A stretch of DNA of 64,000 nucleotides from DLKC01 sp002478885 (GTDB taxonomy: Bacteria; Bacteroidota; Bacteroidia; Chitinophagales; Chitinophagaceae), in assembly GCA_046329585.1 (NCBI GenBank), contig JAXLUI010000003.1:372001-436000 (forward strand), in the 5' to 3' direction. Positions 52,849-60,534 of this stretch are shown one piece after another (position 1 is the first letter of the stretch; every line of letters starts with the position of its first letter). Position numbers and translations under genes: made by a program. Below the pieces are notes generated by a model. The model saw nothing but the letters and a program-made list of their open reading frames with translations, did not search any database and was not told the DNA's origin.

Positions 52849-53787
52849 ATGGCAACAGTACTCATCACCGGAGGAACAGGGTTGATCGGAAAGGCACTGA
52901 GCAAAATGCTCATCGAAAAAAACCACAGCGTTGTTATTCTCACAAGGAAAATACCAGCGATACAGCCTGTTGTTAATGGCATCTCCTATGCTTTGTGGAA
53001 TGTGGAAGCCGGCAGTATCGACAGTACGGCCATAGCATCGGCAGACTATATCATTCATCTCGCAGGGGCAGGCGTAGCCGATAAACGGTGGACAGCCAAA
53101 AGAAAAAAAGAGATCGTGGAAAGCCGTACAAAAAGCGGGGAACTGATCGTGAAGGCATTGACAAAAATACAGAACAATGTAAAAGCCGTCATCAGTTCAT
53201 CGGCTATCGGCTGGTATGGCGCCGATAATCCGCACTCGTTACAAAACGGCTTTGCCGAAACAGACAACAACGATGAATCGTTCCTCGGAAACACGTGCAG
53301 GCAATGGGAGCAAAGCCTCAGCCCGGTTGAAACACTAGGTAAACGACTGGTTTTTATAAGAACAGGTATCGTGCTGGCAAATGAAGGTGGCGCCTACATG
53401 GAATTTAAAAAACCTTTACGTTTCTCTGTGGCTGCTATTCTCGGCAGCGGTGAACAGGTAGTGAGCTGGATACACATAGAAGACATCTGCCGCATGTATT
53501 TATTTGCTTTGGAACATAATATCAGCGGTGCATATAATGGCGTTGCGCCAATGCCGGTTAACAATAAGGAGCTTACTTTACAACTGGCAAAAAAATTAAG
53601 AAACAGTTTTTACATCGCCGTGCATGTACCTGTTTTTATATTGAAAATACTGCTTGGCGAAATGAGTGTAGAAATACTCAAAAGCGCCACGGTGAGTGCC
53701 CATAAAATAAGAGCAGCAGGTTTTAAATTCCTGTACCCTTCCATTGACGCCGCTTTAACGGATCTCGTCAAAAAACAAAAAAGCTGA
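52849..53787 (+). CDS. TIGR01777-family NAD-dependent epimerase (SDR39U1-like)
   Basis: A 312-residue short-chain dehydrogenase/epimerase-like protein with nucleotide-binding GGTGLIGKALS, HLAGAGVADKRW (family hallmark), SSSAIGWYG, RTGIVL and SWIHIEDICRMYLFAL, with a C-terminal DUF1731-type part. The substrate is unknown. It stands alone, bracketed by facing repeat copies about 100 bp upstream and 14 bp downstream. Confidence 0.9.
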   Translation: MATVLITGGTGLIGKALSKMLIEKNHSVVILTRKIPAIQPVVNGISYALWNVEAGSIDSTAIASADYIIHLAGAGVADKRWTAKRKKEIVESRTKSGELIVKALTKIQNNVKAVISSSAIGWYGADNPHSLQNGFAETDNNDESFLGNTCRQWEQSLSPVETLGKRLVFIRTGIVLANEGGAYMEFKKPLRFSVAAILGSGEQVVSWIHIEDICRMYLFALEHNISGAYNGVAPMPVNNKELTLQLAKKLRNSFYIAVHVPVFILKILLGEMSVEILKSATVSAHKIRAAGFKFLYPSIDAALTDLVKKQKS

Positions 53788-53801
53788 ATAGCGGTTTAGT
53801 C

Positions 53802-53849
53802 GCACAAGTGAGTGACACAACGAAGTTTCATGCTTATTCAAAAGCTGGC
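53802..53849 (+). repeat. B-type repeat after the epimerase gene
   Basis: GCACAAGTGAGTGACACAA, then CGAAGTTTCATGC and tail AAAAGCTGGC with an A-run; one of the best preserved tails. It ends 14 bp before the ABC permease stop. Confidence 0.92.
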
Positions 53850-53863
53850 AAAAAAAGGAAAAA

Positions 53864-54679
53864 TCACAAATCGTCGGTCTCAAACTTTCGTTTGCTGATA
53901 AAAAAATAAAGGGTAAGATAACCGAGCACAAAAATTAACTGCACGGTTATATTGGTGGACGATTCAACAATTTCATTTTTTATGTTCTGCAGAATAGGCA
54001 GCGGCATCAGCTCATCGCTGCTTTGAATGGGTAGATATTTACCGGGCCCATTGGTAAAGTCTTTTGCGAGGTAATTGATGAAGGTCACAAGCACATTTTC
54101 CAGTACAAGAATATATAGAAAGAACACACCAATGGAAATACCGCTGCGCTTAAACAACAAGGCGAACAATACAGCCAGCCAGCAATAGCTTAAAGCCTGC
54201 AGGAAGAAATACAAAAGGCTTATCGAATTGTCAAGCGAAAAACTGCTGCCTTCTTCTATAAAACCAAAATACATGGCAGTAAGCGCTACAAAAACAGTAG
54301 ATGCGAGCGCAATAATAACACCGCAGGCAAGCTTCGTTACAATAAATTGTGTTCTCGTAACACCGTCAATCACATTTTGCCTGTGGGTTTTAAATGAATA
54401 TTCATTGGTAACCGAAATGATCATAATAAGGCCGGCAATGAATAACAGGAAGCTGCTTACAAAAGTGGTCATTTCCCACACCTTGGGAAAGGCATAGGGC
54501 GGGCCGCCAATAAACATTTTGGCAACATCGCCTGTCTTCTGGTCTTCGTAAACATTATGCTGCACCCTGAATACAATAAAGTTGATTCCCCAGATGCTTA
54601 TCAGGTAAAGGCTCGACAGTATCCAGAATGTGCGGTAGTTTTTTACCTTAAGCCATTCAATTTTTAAAAGCTGTTTCAT
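53864..54679 (-). CDS. ABC-2 type transporter permease
   Basis: About 271 residues with six hydrophobic segments and the typical start MKQLLKIEWLKVKNYRTFW. It pairs with the ATPase gene upstream; the substrate is unknown (drug or envelope component export are common roles). The ATG at 54679 leaves a 1-bp gap after the ATPase stop; an ATG at 54688 would overlap by 8 bp and adds three residues. Confidence 0.87.
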   Translation of the reverse strand: MKQLLKIEWLKVKNYRTFWILSSLYLISIWGINFIVFRVQHNVYEDQKTGDVAKMFIGGPPYAFPKVWEMTTFVSSFLLFIAGLIMIISVTNEYSFKTHRQNVIDGVTRTQFIVTKLACGVIIALASTVFVALTAMYFGFIEEGSSFSLDNSISLLYFFLQALSYCWLAVLFALLFKRSGISIGVFFLYILVLENVLVTFINYLAKDFTNGPGKYLPIQSSDELMPLPILQNIKNEIVESSTNITVQLIFVLGYLTLYFFISKRKFETDDL

Positions 54680-54680
54680 G

Positions 54681-55571
54681 CTATGCATTGGTGAGTTCGA
54701 GGAATTTTGTTTCGAGGCTTTTTTTCTTCAGCTGCAGGTGGTTTAACACAACGCCGTTATTGAAACAGTATTGGTTTAGTTCTTCAAGATTGGCCGTGCC
54801 AACAGGATAAAGCAATTGCAGGTGATCCTTCACTTCTTTTACATTGCTAAAACCGTTGAGCGTTTTTACCAGGTTAATCAACCCGGTCATATTCGTTGAA
54901 CCGATCTCTACAATATCTTCGTTTACCAGCACCTCATCCACCTTGCCGGCTGCAAGGAGGTTACCGGTTTTAAGTATACCCACATGCGTACAAACTTTTT
55001 CTACTTCATCGAGCATGTGGCTGGCCATAATGATCGTCTTGCCTTCATCGGCCAAACGTTTAATCAATTCTCTTATCTCGGCAATACCAACAGGATCGAG
55101 CCCGTTGGTAGGCTCATCAAATACAAGCACGGAAGGATCGCCGAGCAAAGCAGCCGCAATCGCAAGCCTTTGCTTCATACCAAGTGAGTACGTACTAAAC
55201 TTACTTTCCTTGCGATGATGCAGGTTTACCTTGTGCAGCACATTGTCAATCTGCTCAATGCCTTTGCCCTTTATCTCCGCAGAAATGCGCAGGTTTCTTT
55301 CGCCTGATAAATAATGATAAAAATTTGGGGTTTCCAGCAAAGTGCCGACCTGCTTTCTTGTTTCGGCCGAAGGTTGCTTATCAAAAAAAGTAAAGTTGCC
55401 CGATGATGGTTTTAAAATATCCATCACAATGCCGAGCATCGTTGTTTTGCCGCTTCCGTTCGGGCCAAGAATGCCAAACACGCTGCCTTCAGGCACAGAA
55501 AAGGAAACATTGTTCAGTGCGCAAATGCCGCCGTAATACTTGCTGATGCCGTTAAGAGTTAATACAGCCAC
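54681..55571 (-). CDS. ABC transporter ATP-binding protein
   Basis: A 296-residue ATPase with Walker A GPNGSGKTT (about 37-45), signature YSLGMKQRLAIAAAL, Walker B VLVFDEPTNGLDP and switch SHMLDEVE, with a C-terminal extension typical of ABC-2 exporters. It is coupled to the permease gene that follows. Confidence 0.92.
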   Translation of the reverse strand: MAVLTLNGISKYYGGICALNNVSFSVPEGSVFGILGPNGSGKTTMLGIVMDILKPSSGNFTFFDKQPSAETRKQVGTLLETPNFYHYLSGERNLRISAEIKGKGIEQIDNVLHKVNLHHRKESKFSTYSLGMKQRLAIAAALLGDPSVLVFDEPTNGLDPVGIAEIRELIKRLADEGKTIIMASHMLDEVEKVCTHVGILKTGNLLAAGKVDEVLVNEDIVEIGSTNMTGLINLVKTLNGFSNVKEVKDHLQLLYPVGTANLEELNQYCFNNGVVLNHLQLKKKSLETKFLELTNA

Positions 55572-55695
55572 AATATTTTTTTTGAAAATTATGCTTTTCT
55601 GAATTATGCCATGGCAATCTTTTTAAAAGGTAAAAACCCCGTATGACCGGATGATTTTTATGTCTACGCCAAAACACTGGTAAAGGAATATGTTC

Positions 55696-55742
55696 CCGGC
55701 TGCAGAACAGAATCAAGCCTTCGTTGCGTCGCACCCTTGTAC
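55696..55742 (-). repeat. A-type repeat upstream of the nitroreductase
   Basis: CTTCGTTGCGTCGCACCCTTGTAC in two joined parts, head and core intact, tail CCCGGCTGCAG. It faces the copy at 56529. Confidence 0.88.
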
Positions 55743-55772
55743 TTCCACGTCTTCACTCGGCAACTTATTTTA

Positions 55773-55812
55773 ACTCGTAAACTTGTAAACCCGTAAACTT
55801 GTGAACTTATAA
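55773..55812. repeat. Five tandem 8-bp units before the nitroreductase gene
   Basis: Units ACTCGTAA, ACTTGTAA, ACCCGTAA, ACTTGTGA and ACTTATAA follow without gaps and end 10 bp before the ATG at 55823. They are close variants of ACTTGTAA in strict 8-bp phase. Confidence 0.85.
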
Positions 55813-55822
55813 AAACGATCGC

Positions 55823-56506
55823 ATGCCTGAAATAAAGATCATCAACGGCTTTCCGTTTATTAACTACGCAAAGGAAACTTATGATGCAAATGAAATGCTG
55901 CAAAAAAGCCAAAGCTTTTATGAATGGATGGACACCAGAAGGACAGTGAGAAATTTTAGTGACAAAGCTGTTGCCAAAGAAGTAGTAGAAAATATTATCA
56001 TGACGGCATCTACCGCCCCATCCGGCGCACACAAACAACCATGGACCTTTTGCGTCGTAAGTGATCCTGTAATAAAAAAACAAATTCGTGAAGCAGCGGA
56101 GCAGGAAGAATATGAAAGCTATAACAATAGAATGAGTGAAGAATGGCTGCATGACCTTGCGCCTTTGCAAACTGACTGGCACAAACCTTTCCTTGAGATT
56201 GCGCCGTACTTAATTATTGTCTTCAAACGTAGTTATGAGTTTGATGAGGCAAACAAAAAACATCAGAATTATTACGTCACCGAAAGTTGTGGCATTGCCT
56301 GTGGCTTTCTGCTTGCAGCGATCCATAACGCCGGGCTTGCCGCATTAACGCACACACCATCACCGATGAACTTTCTTACAAAATTGTTGAACAGGCCGGA
56401 AAATGAAAAACCTTTTTTATTGATTCCGATTGGCTATGCAGCAGAAGAATGTTTAGTGCCTGATATACAGCGGAAGAAGATCGGCGAATTGATTGTAGAA
56501 TATTAG
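55823..56506 (+). CDS. Nitroreductase-family flavoprotein
   Basis: The 227-residue FMN-dependent oxidoreductase has the family start RRTVRNFSDKAV (FMN phosphate-binding Arg), STAPSGAHKQPWTFCVV, CGIACGFLLAAIHNAGLAALTHTPSPM and LLIPIGYAAE. The DARRTVRxF pattern and length resemble the iodotyrosine deiodinase-like subgroup of nitroreductases; the natural substrate is unknown. The gene is enclosed by two facing repeats and preceded by an octamer array. Confidence 0.88.
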   Translation: MPEIKIINGFPFINYAKETYDANEMLQKSQSFYEWMDTRRTVRNFSDKAVAKEVVENIIMTASTAPSGAHKQPWTFCVVSDPVIKKQIREAAEQEEYESYNNRMSEEWLHDLAPLQTDWHKPFLEIAPYLIIVFKRSYEFDEANKKHQNYYVTESCGIACGFLLAAIHNAGLAALTHTPSPMNFLTKLLNRPENEKPFLLIPIGYAAEECLVPDIQRKKIGELIVEY

Positions 56507-56528
56507 TTTGTTGAAAAGCGATATGACA

Positions 56529-56577
56529 GTACAAGTGTGCGACGCAACAAAAGTCAATTATATATCAGGGAGCCTGG
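56529..56577 (+). repeat. A-type repeat after the nitroreductase
   Basis: GTACAAGTGTGCGACGCAA intact, then CAAAAGTCAATTAT and tail GGAGCCTGGC. It starts 22 bp after the nitroreductase stop. Confidence 0.9.
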
Positions 56578-56619
56578 CCCACCATCAGAAATCATTAAAT
56601 CTCAAAATCAGCAAACTCA

Positions 56620-57285
56620 TTACTCCTTACCCGCCACCACCATCACAATCTCACCCTTCACTGTTTTTGCAGCAAAATAATCGTGGACTTCTTTTAGTGT
56701 GCCGCGAAAATTCTCTTCAAACATCTTCGTAAGCTCACGGCTCACGGAGCACTGGCGGTCTGCACCAAAATATTGAGCGAGTTCATTCAATGTTTTTACA
56801 AGCCGCATCGGGCTCTCGTAAAACACCATGGTTCTTTCTTCTTCGGCGAGCTTACTCAGCATTGTATGGCGGCCTTTTTTTAAGGGCAGGAAACCTTCAA
56901 ACACAAAGCGGTTGATTGGCAGGCCGCTGTTCACAAGCGCCGGCACAAAAGCAGTAGCGCCGGGCAGGCATTCAACCTTAATGTTTTGTTTCACGCATTC
57001 CCGCACCAATAAAAACGCGGGATCACTGATGCCTGGAGTGCCGGCATCTGTAATCAACGCCATTGTTTTGCCGGCGCCAAGCTGGTCGGCAATATGTGAT
57101 AATATCTTGTGCTCGTTGTGCTGGTGGTAAGGTGAAAGTGGCTTATGAATATTGTAGTGCTGCAGCAGTTTGGAAGAAGTGCGGGTATCCTCACAAAGAA
57201 TGACATCAACAGACTGCAGCACTTCTATGGACCGCAGCGTGATGTCTTTTAAATTTCCAAGCGGGGTGGGAACGAGGTAAAGCAT
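56620..57285 (-). CDS. rsmI: 16S rRNA (cytidine(1402)-2'-O)-methyltransferase
   Basis: Methylates the ribose of C1402 in 16S rRNA. The 221-residue protein starts MLYLVPTPLGNLKDITLRS, then VILCEDTRTSSKLL, LITDAGTPGISDP, LPGATAFVPALVNSGLP and YESPMRL, all RsmI motifs, but is shorter than E. coli RsmI (286) because the C-terminal domain is reduced, as in many Bacteroidetes. The ATG at 57285 aligns with the family; the ORF extends to 57303. Confidence 0.93.
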   Translation of the reverse strand: MLYLVPTPLGNLKDITLRSIEVLQSVDVILCEDTRTSSKLLQHYNIHKPLSPYHQHNEHKILSHIADQLGAGKTMALITDAGTPGISDPAFLLVRECVKQNIKVECLPGATAFVPALVNSGLPINRFVFEGFLPLKKGRHTMLSKLAEEERTMVFYESPMRLVKTLNELAQYFGADRQCSVSRELTKMFEENFRGTLKEVHDYFAAKTVKGEIVMVVAGKE

Positions 57286-57338
57286 AATTTGAAAATGCGG
57301 CAACTTGAAAATTTGAAAATGCTTACCGCATTTTCAAA
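57286..57338. repeat. Inverted and direct repeat cluster upstream of rsmI
   Basis: TTTGAAAATGCGG (57288-57300) and its exact complement (57326-57338) form a 13-bp perfect inverted repeat. Between them AATTTGAAAATGC recurs as a direct repeat (57286-57298 and 57310-57322). It lies directly before the rsmI ATG. Confidence 0.75.
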
Positions 57339-57365
57339 TCAGCATATCTTCAAATCCCCGGGTTA

Positions 57366-57614
57366 TCAGTTGATCATTTCAATTTCGTAGAACTCCATCA
57401 CAGGATTGGCGAGGAGTTTTTTACTGGCTTCATCGGCAAGTGCTTTGGCAGCATCTTCGCTCTCGGCCTCGATCTGTAAGGTAATATGTTTGCCAATGCG
57501 TACATCTTCAATACCGCCAAGGCCTAAATTCTTTAATCCTCCCATTACAGCTTTTCCCTGTGGGTCCAATAAATCCTTCAGCGGCATTACTTTTATCTGA
57601 ACATTATAGGTCAT
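57366..57614 (-). CDS. purS: Phosphoribosylformylglycinamidine synthase subunit PurS
   Basis: Small 82-residue subunit that bridges PurL and PurQ in purine synthesis (formylglycinamide to formylglycinamidine ribonucleotide). Motifs: YNVQIKVMPLKDLLDPQGKAV and the C-terminal NPVMEFYEIEMI. purL and purQ are not nearby. It overlaps the end of pssA by 4 bp. Confidence 0.92.
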   Translation of the reverse strand: MTYNVQIKVMPLKDLLDPQGKAVMGGLKNLGLGGIEDVRIGKHITLQIEAESEDAAKALADEASKKLLANPVMEFYEIEMIN

Positions 57615-58375
57615 GATGCTTTTTGTTTAAAGAGCAAAGATATAAGAACATAAGCGGTAAAGGAAACGGGAACAGCAAGCCAGCCGAATAAAAATGCGGA
57701 AACAATTGCCACGGCTGCAATAACAATAAAGGGCATCAGCTTCATGACCGTTACTCCTTTAAACTTTAGGGCCATCATCGGCAGTTTGGAAACCATGAGG
57801 TAACTCACAATAAAAATTACCGCATACCAGAACCACTGGTTCAGTAAAATATCTATCAGCCAGGTTGTATTGCTAAACCAATAGATCAATGGGAACGACG
57901 CGATCAGTAACCCTGCCGCAGGTATGGGCACACCTTTAAACCCATAATGCTGTTCGGTGTCAATATTAAACCTCGCCAGCCGGTAAGCACCTGCGCACGG
58001 AACAATAAAAGCGGGCAACAGCCACAACGTGCTAACGTCAAGCCCGTCTTCCTGTTGCGAAAAACACAGGCGCAGGAACTGGTAAATGATCAGGCCCGGC
58101 GCAACGCCAAAACTTACCACGTCTGCAAGCGAATCAAGCTGGGCACCCAGTTCCGATGAAGCTTTCAACAGTCGCGCCACAAAACCGTCGAGAAAATCTA
58201 TCACCGCGGCACAGCCGATAAATACCGATGCCATGAATATTTTTTCCGGTATCACCACCAGTGAACCACCTGCGTCGTCCATACTTAGCGTTAACCCGTT
58301 CTGCATAACACTCACTATTGCAAGACAACCAAATACGAGGTTCAGCAGCGTAAATAAATTGGGGATTTGTTTCAT
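57611..58375 (-). CDS. pssA: CDP-diacylglycerol--serine O-phosphatidyltransferase
   Basis: Makes phosphatidylserine from CDP-diacylglycerol and serine at the inner membrane. The 254-residue protein has the CDP-alcohol phosphotransferase motif DGFVARLL..., completed by SSELGAQLDSLADVVSFG, with all four motif residues (D, G, D, D) in place, and about seven membrane helices. The ATGA overlap with purS and the 16-bp gap after pepP indicate one operon: pepP, pssA, purS, perhaps rsmI. Confidence 0.92.
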   Translation of the reverse strand: MKQIPNLFTLLNLVFGCLAIVSVMQNGLTLSMDDAGGSLVVIPEKIFMASVFIGCAAVIDFLDGFVARLLKASSELGAQLDSLADVVSFGVAPGLIIYQFLRLCFSQQEDGLDVSTLWLLPAFIVPCAGAYRLARFNIDTEQHYGFKGVPIPAAGLLIASFPLIYWFSNTTWLIDILLNQWFWYAVIFIVSYLMVSKLPMMALKFKGVTVMKLMPFIVIAAVAIVSAFLFGWLAVPVSFTAYVLISLLFKQKAS

Positions 58376-58391
58376 ATTCGTTTTGTGGACT

Positions 58392-59684
58392 TTATTTTTT
58401 CATCAGCCTTTCGATCTCATCCGCCTCAACCGGGATGTTTTGCATCAGGTCCACATTACCTCTTTTGGTAAGCCAAACATTATTCTCAATGCGAACCCCC
58501 ATCTGCTCTTCTTCAATATATATCCCGGGTTCAACTGTCAGGATCATGCCTTCTTTCAAAGGTTCTGTTTTAGGGCCGAGGTCATGCACGTCAATTCCTA
58601 AATGATGCGAAATACCATGATACAAATATTTCCTGTAGGCACGGTTTGCCTTGTCTTCATTCTTCACGTCTTCTTTCTTCAGCAGCCCGATCTTTAAAAA
58701 TGTTTTCGTGGCTTCCTCTCCTACCATGTCGTGGTAGTCCACAATCCGTGTTCCTGGTTTCAGCAAACGCTTTGCGTAGTTATGCAAATGCAGGCATGCA
58801 TTGTACACTTCTTTCTGGCGTTTGGTAAACTTACCGTTTACCGGAACAGTTCGCGTTAAGTCGGCCGCATAACCACCATAGTTCGCGCCAAAGTCCATCA
58901 GCACCAGCTCGCCATCTTTACATGCTTCATTATTGAAAACATAATGCAGCGTTCTTGCCCTGTCGCCGCTGGCAATAATGCTCCCATAAGCTTCCCCTCT
59001 TGCCCGGTTTCTTAAGAATTCGTGCACCAGCTCGGCTTCAATTTCATATTCCATTACACCGGGCTTTATGAATTGAAGCAACCGGCGAAATGCTTTTTCG
59101 GTAATATCAATGGCCGTCTGCATGGCGTCCACTTCAAATTTCGATTTCACTGCACGCACATTGCGCATGATCTTCGCAGAACGTTCATAGTTATGCAGTG
59201 GGTAACGCCTTTTCATCTCCTGCGCATAACGGTAGTCGCGTGTTTCAAGCGTGCTCCCTTTGCGGTCGTTCTCGTTACTGTTAAGATAAATATGATCTGC
59301 TGCATGTATCCATGGCTGCAACAATGCATCAAGGCTATCGAGCCACACTATTGTTTCAATACCACACAAAGCCGTTGCCTCTGCAGCACGTAAACGTTTC
59401 CCATCCCATTTTTCTTTCAGCTCGTTCGGGCGTACCAATACAAGCACTTCCTTATATTTCGGATCGGGACAATCGGGAAAAAGAACCACCATCGTGTCTT
59501 CCTGTTCAATGCCGCAAAGCCAGTACAGGTCAGTGTTTTGCTGAAACCGGAACAATGCATCGCCGTTCGATGGCACTTCATCATTGCTGTTGAAAATGGC
59601 AATGCTGTTTGGCTTCATCTCCTTCATGAACCGTTTACGGTTCTCAATAAAAATTTTTGGGTTAAGTGGCAAGTGTTTCATCAT
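58392..59684 (-). CDS. pepP: Xaa-Pro aminopeptidase (M24B)
   Basis: Removes N-terminal residues before proline. The 430-residue protein has an N-terminal creatinase-like domain (about 5-170) and the pita-bread catalytic domain (about 180-430) with the two-metal ligands in MDFGANYGGYAADLTRT (two Asp), GISHHLGIDVHD (His), LTVEPGIY (Glu) and GVRIENN (Glu). A complete, standard-length enzyme. First gene of the pssA-purS unit. Confidence 0.94.
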   Translation of the reverse strand: MMKHLPLNPKIFIENRKRFMKEMKPNSIAIFNSNDEVPSNGDALFRFQQNTDLYWLCGIEQEDTMVVLFPDCPDPKYKEVLVLVRPNELKEKWDGKRLRAAEATALCGIETIVWLDSLDALLQPWIHAADHIYLNSNENDRKGSTLETRDYRYAQEMKRRYPLHNYERSAKIMRNVRAVKSKFEVDAMQTAIDITEKAFRRLLQFIKPGVMEYEIEAELVHEFLRNRARGEAYGSIIASGDRARTLHYVFNNEACKDGELVLMDFGANYGGYAADLTRTVPVNGKFTKRQKEVYNACLHLHNYAKRLLKPGTRIVDYHDMVGEEATKTFLKIGLLKKEDVKNEDKANRAYRKYLYHGISHHLGIDVHDLGPKTEPLKEGMILTVEPGIYIEEEQMGVRIENNVWLTKRGNVDLMQNIPVEADEIERLMKK

Positions 59685-59821
59685 GCGGAATTTTGATGGC
59701 TTGCAAGATACGGGGAAAGTTTACAAGTTGATTTGTTTGAACAGCCACATGCAGCTCATCCAACACTTTTACAATATTGTTAGTATAAGGTCCTTACGAC
59801 TATAGTGGTTTGAATGCTGCA

Positions 59822-59877
59822 GCAAAAGTGAGCGACATAATCCCGCACATGCGGGGTCATGAAATAAAAAGCCGGAA
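59822..59877 (+). repeat. Degenerate repeat copy
   Basis: GCAAAAGTGAGCGACATAA keeps part of the core (GCGACAT), followed by a small CCCGC/GCGGG hairpin and tail AAAAAGCCGG. It ends just before the thioesterase stop. Confidence 0.6.
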
Positions 59878-59885
59878 ACCAAAAA

Positions 59886-60401
59886 TTATTCTTTGATAAA
59901 CAATGCCCGCAATTCATTGGCATCGTCGGGATGCATTTTACCCCCAAGAATTAAACGCAACTGCCGCCTGCGCAGTGCTCCGTCAAACAGCTTTTTCTCT
60001 TCATCAGTTTCGGGGACTAACGCTGGAACAAGGCGCGGCTTACCATTGGGATCGAGCGCCACAAACGTGAAATAAGCCTCGTTACTTTCATAACGGTATT
60101 GGTGCAGGGAATCTTCGCCCCACACTTTAAGGTGAACTTCCATAGAGCTGTTGAAAGCGCGGGTAACATTGGCCTCAATATGCACGATATTGCCAAGTTT
60201 AATGGGATTTTTAAAACTAAGATTGTCTACACTGGCCGTCATGCAAGGGGCGTTGCAATGCTTGCCTGCCGCCATGCCTGCGGCAATGTCCATCCAATAC
60301 ATAAGACGGCCACCCATAAGATTGCCAAAGGTGTTGGTATCGTTGGGCAATACCAGTTCGTTCATAATGGTAAAACTGTCTGATGGCTTTTTGGCATCCA
60401 T
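59886..60401 (-). CDS. Acyl-CoA thioesterase (hotdog fold, YciA/ACOT7-like)
   Basis: The 171-residue protein cleaves acyl-CoA to free acid and CoA. Motifs: ELVLPNDTNTFGNLMGGRLMYWMDIAAG (catalytic Asn/Asp region), MTASVDNLSFKNPIKLGNIV and a C-terminal basic tail. The chain-length preference cannot be told from the sequence. CAAAGATA (60418-60425) upstream is an exact minus-strand -7 match, but no -33 partner is found. Confidence 0.9.
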   Translation of the reverse strand: MDAKKPSDSFTIMNELVLPNDTNTFGNLMGGRLMYWMDIAAGMAAGKHCNAPCMTASVDNLSFKNPIKLGNIVHIEANVTRAFNSSMEVHLKVWGEDSLHQYRYESNEAYFTFVALDPNGKPRLVPALVPETDEEKKLFDGALRRRQLRLILGGKMHPDDANELRALFIKE

Positions 60402-60417
60402 ATTTTTTTGTTTGAGG

Positions 60418-60425
60418 CAAAGATA
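60418..60425 (-). promoter_or_regulatory. Possible -7 element for the thioesterase gene
   Basis: TATCTTTG on the minus strand matches TANNTTTG exactly, 17 bp before the ATG at 60401. No TTG at -33. Confidence 0.4.
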
Positions 60426-60486
60426 GCCGGGCTTACATATTGAAATACCGGTCTCTCTGAGATAATGAAATGATACCGTGCAATAA

Positions 60487-60512
60487 AAAAGCTCCCCGCA
60501 AGGGAAGCTTTT
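60487..60512 (-). terminator. Terminator of the M16 peptidase gene
   Basis: AAAAGCTCCC (60487-60496) pairs with GGGAAGCTTTT (60502-60512) with one bulged A and a 5-nt loop. The A-run on the left gives a T-run on the minus strand. Confidence 0.82.
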
Positions 60513-60534
60513 ATGAATTTGTTGTAAATAGTAA

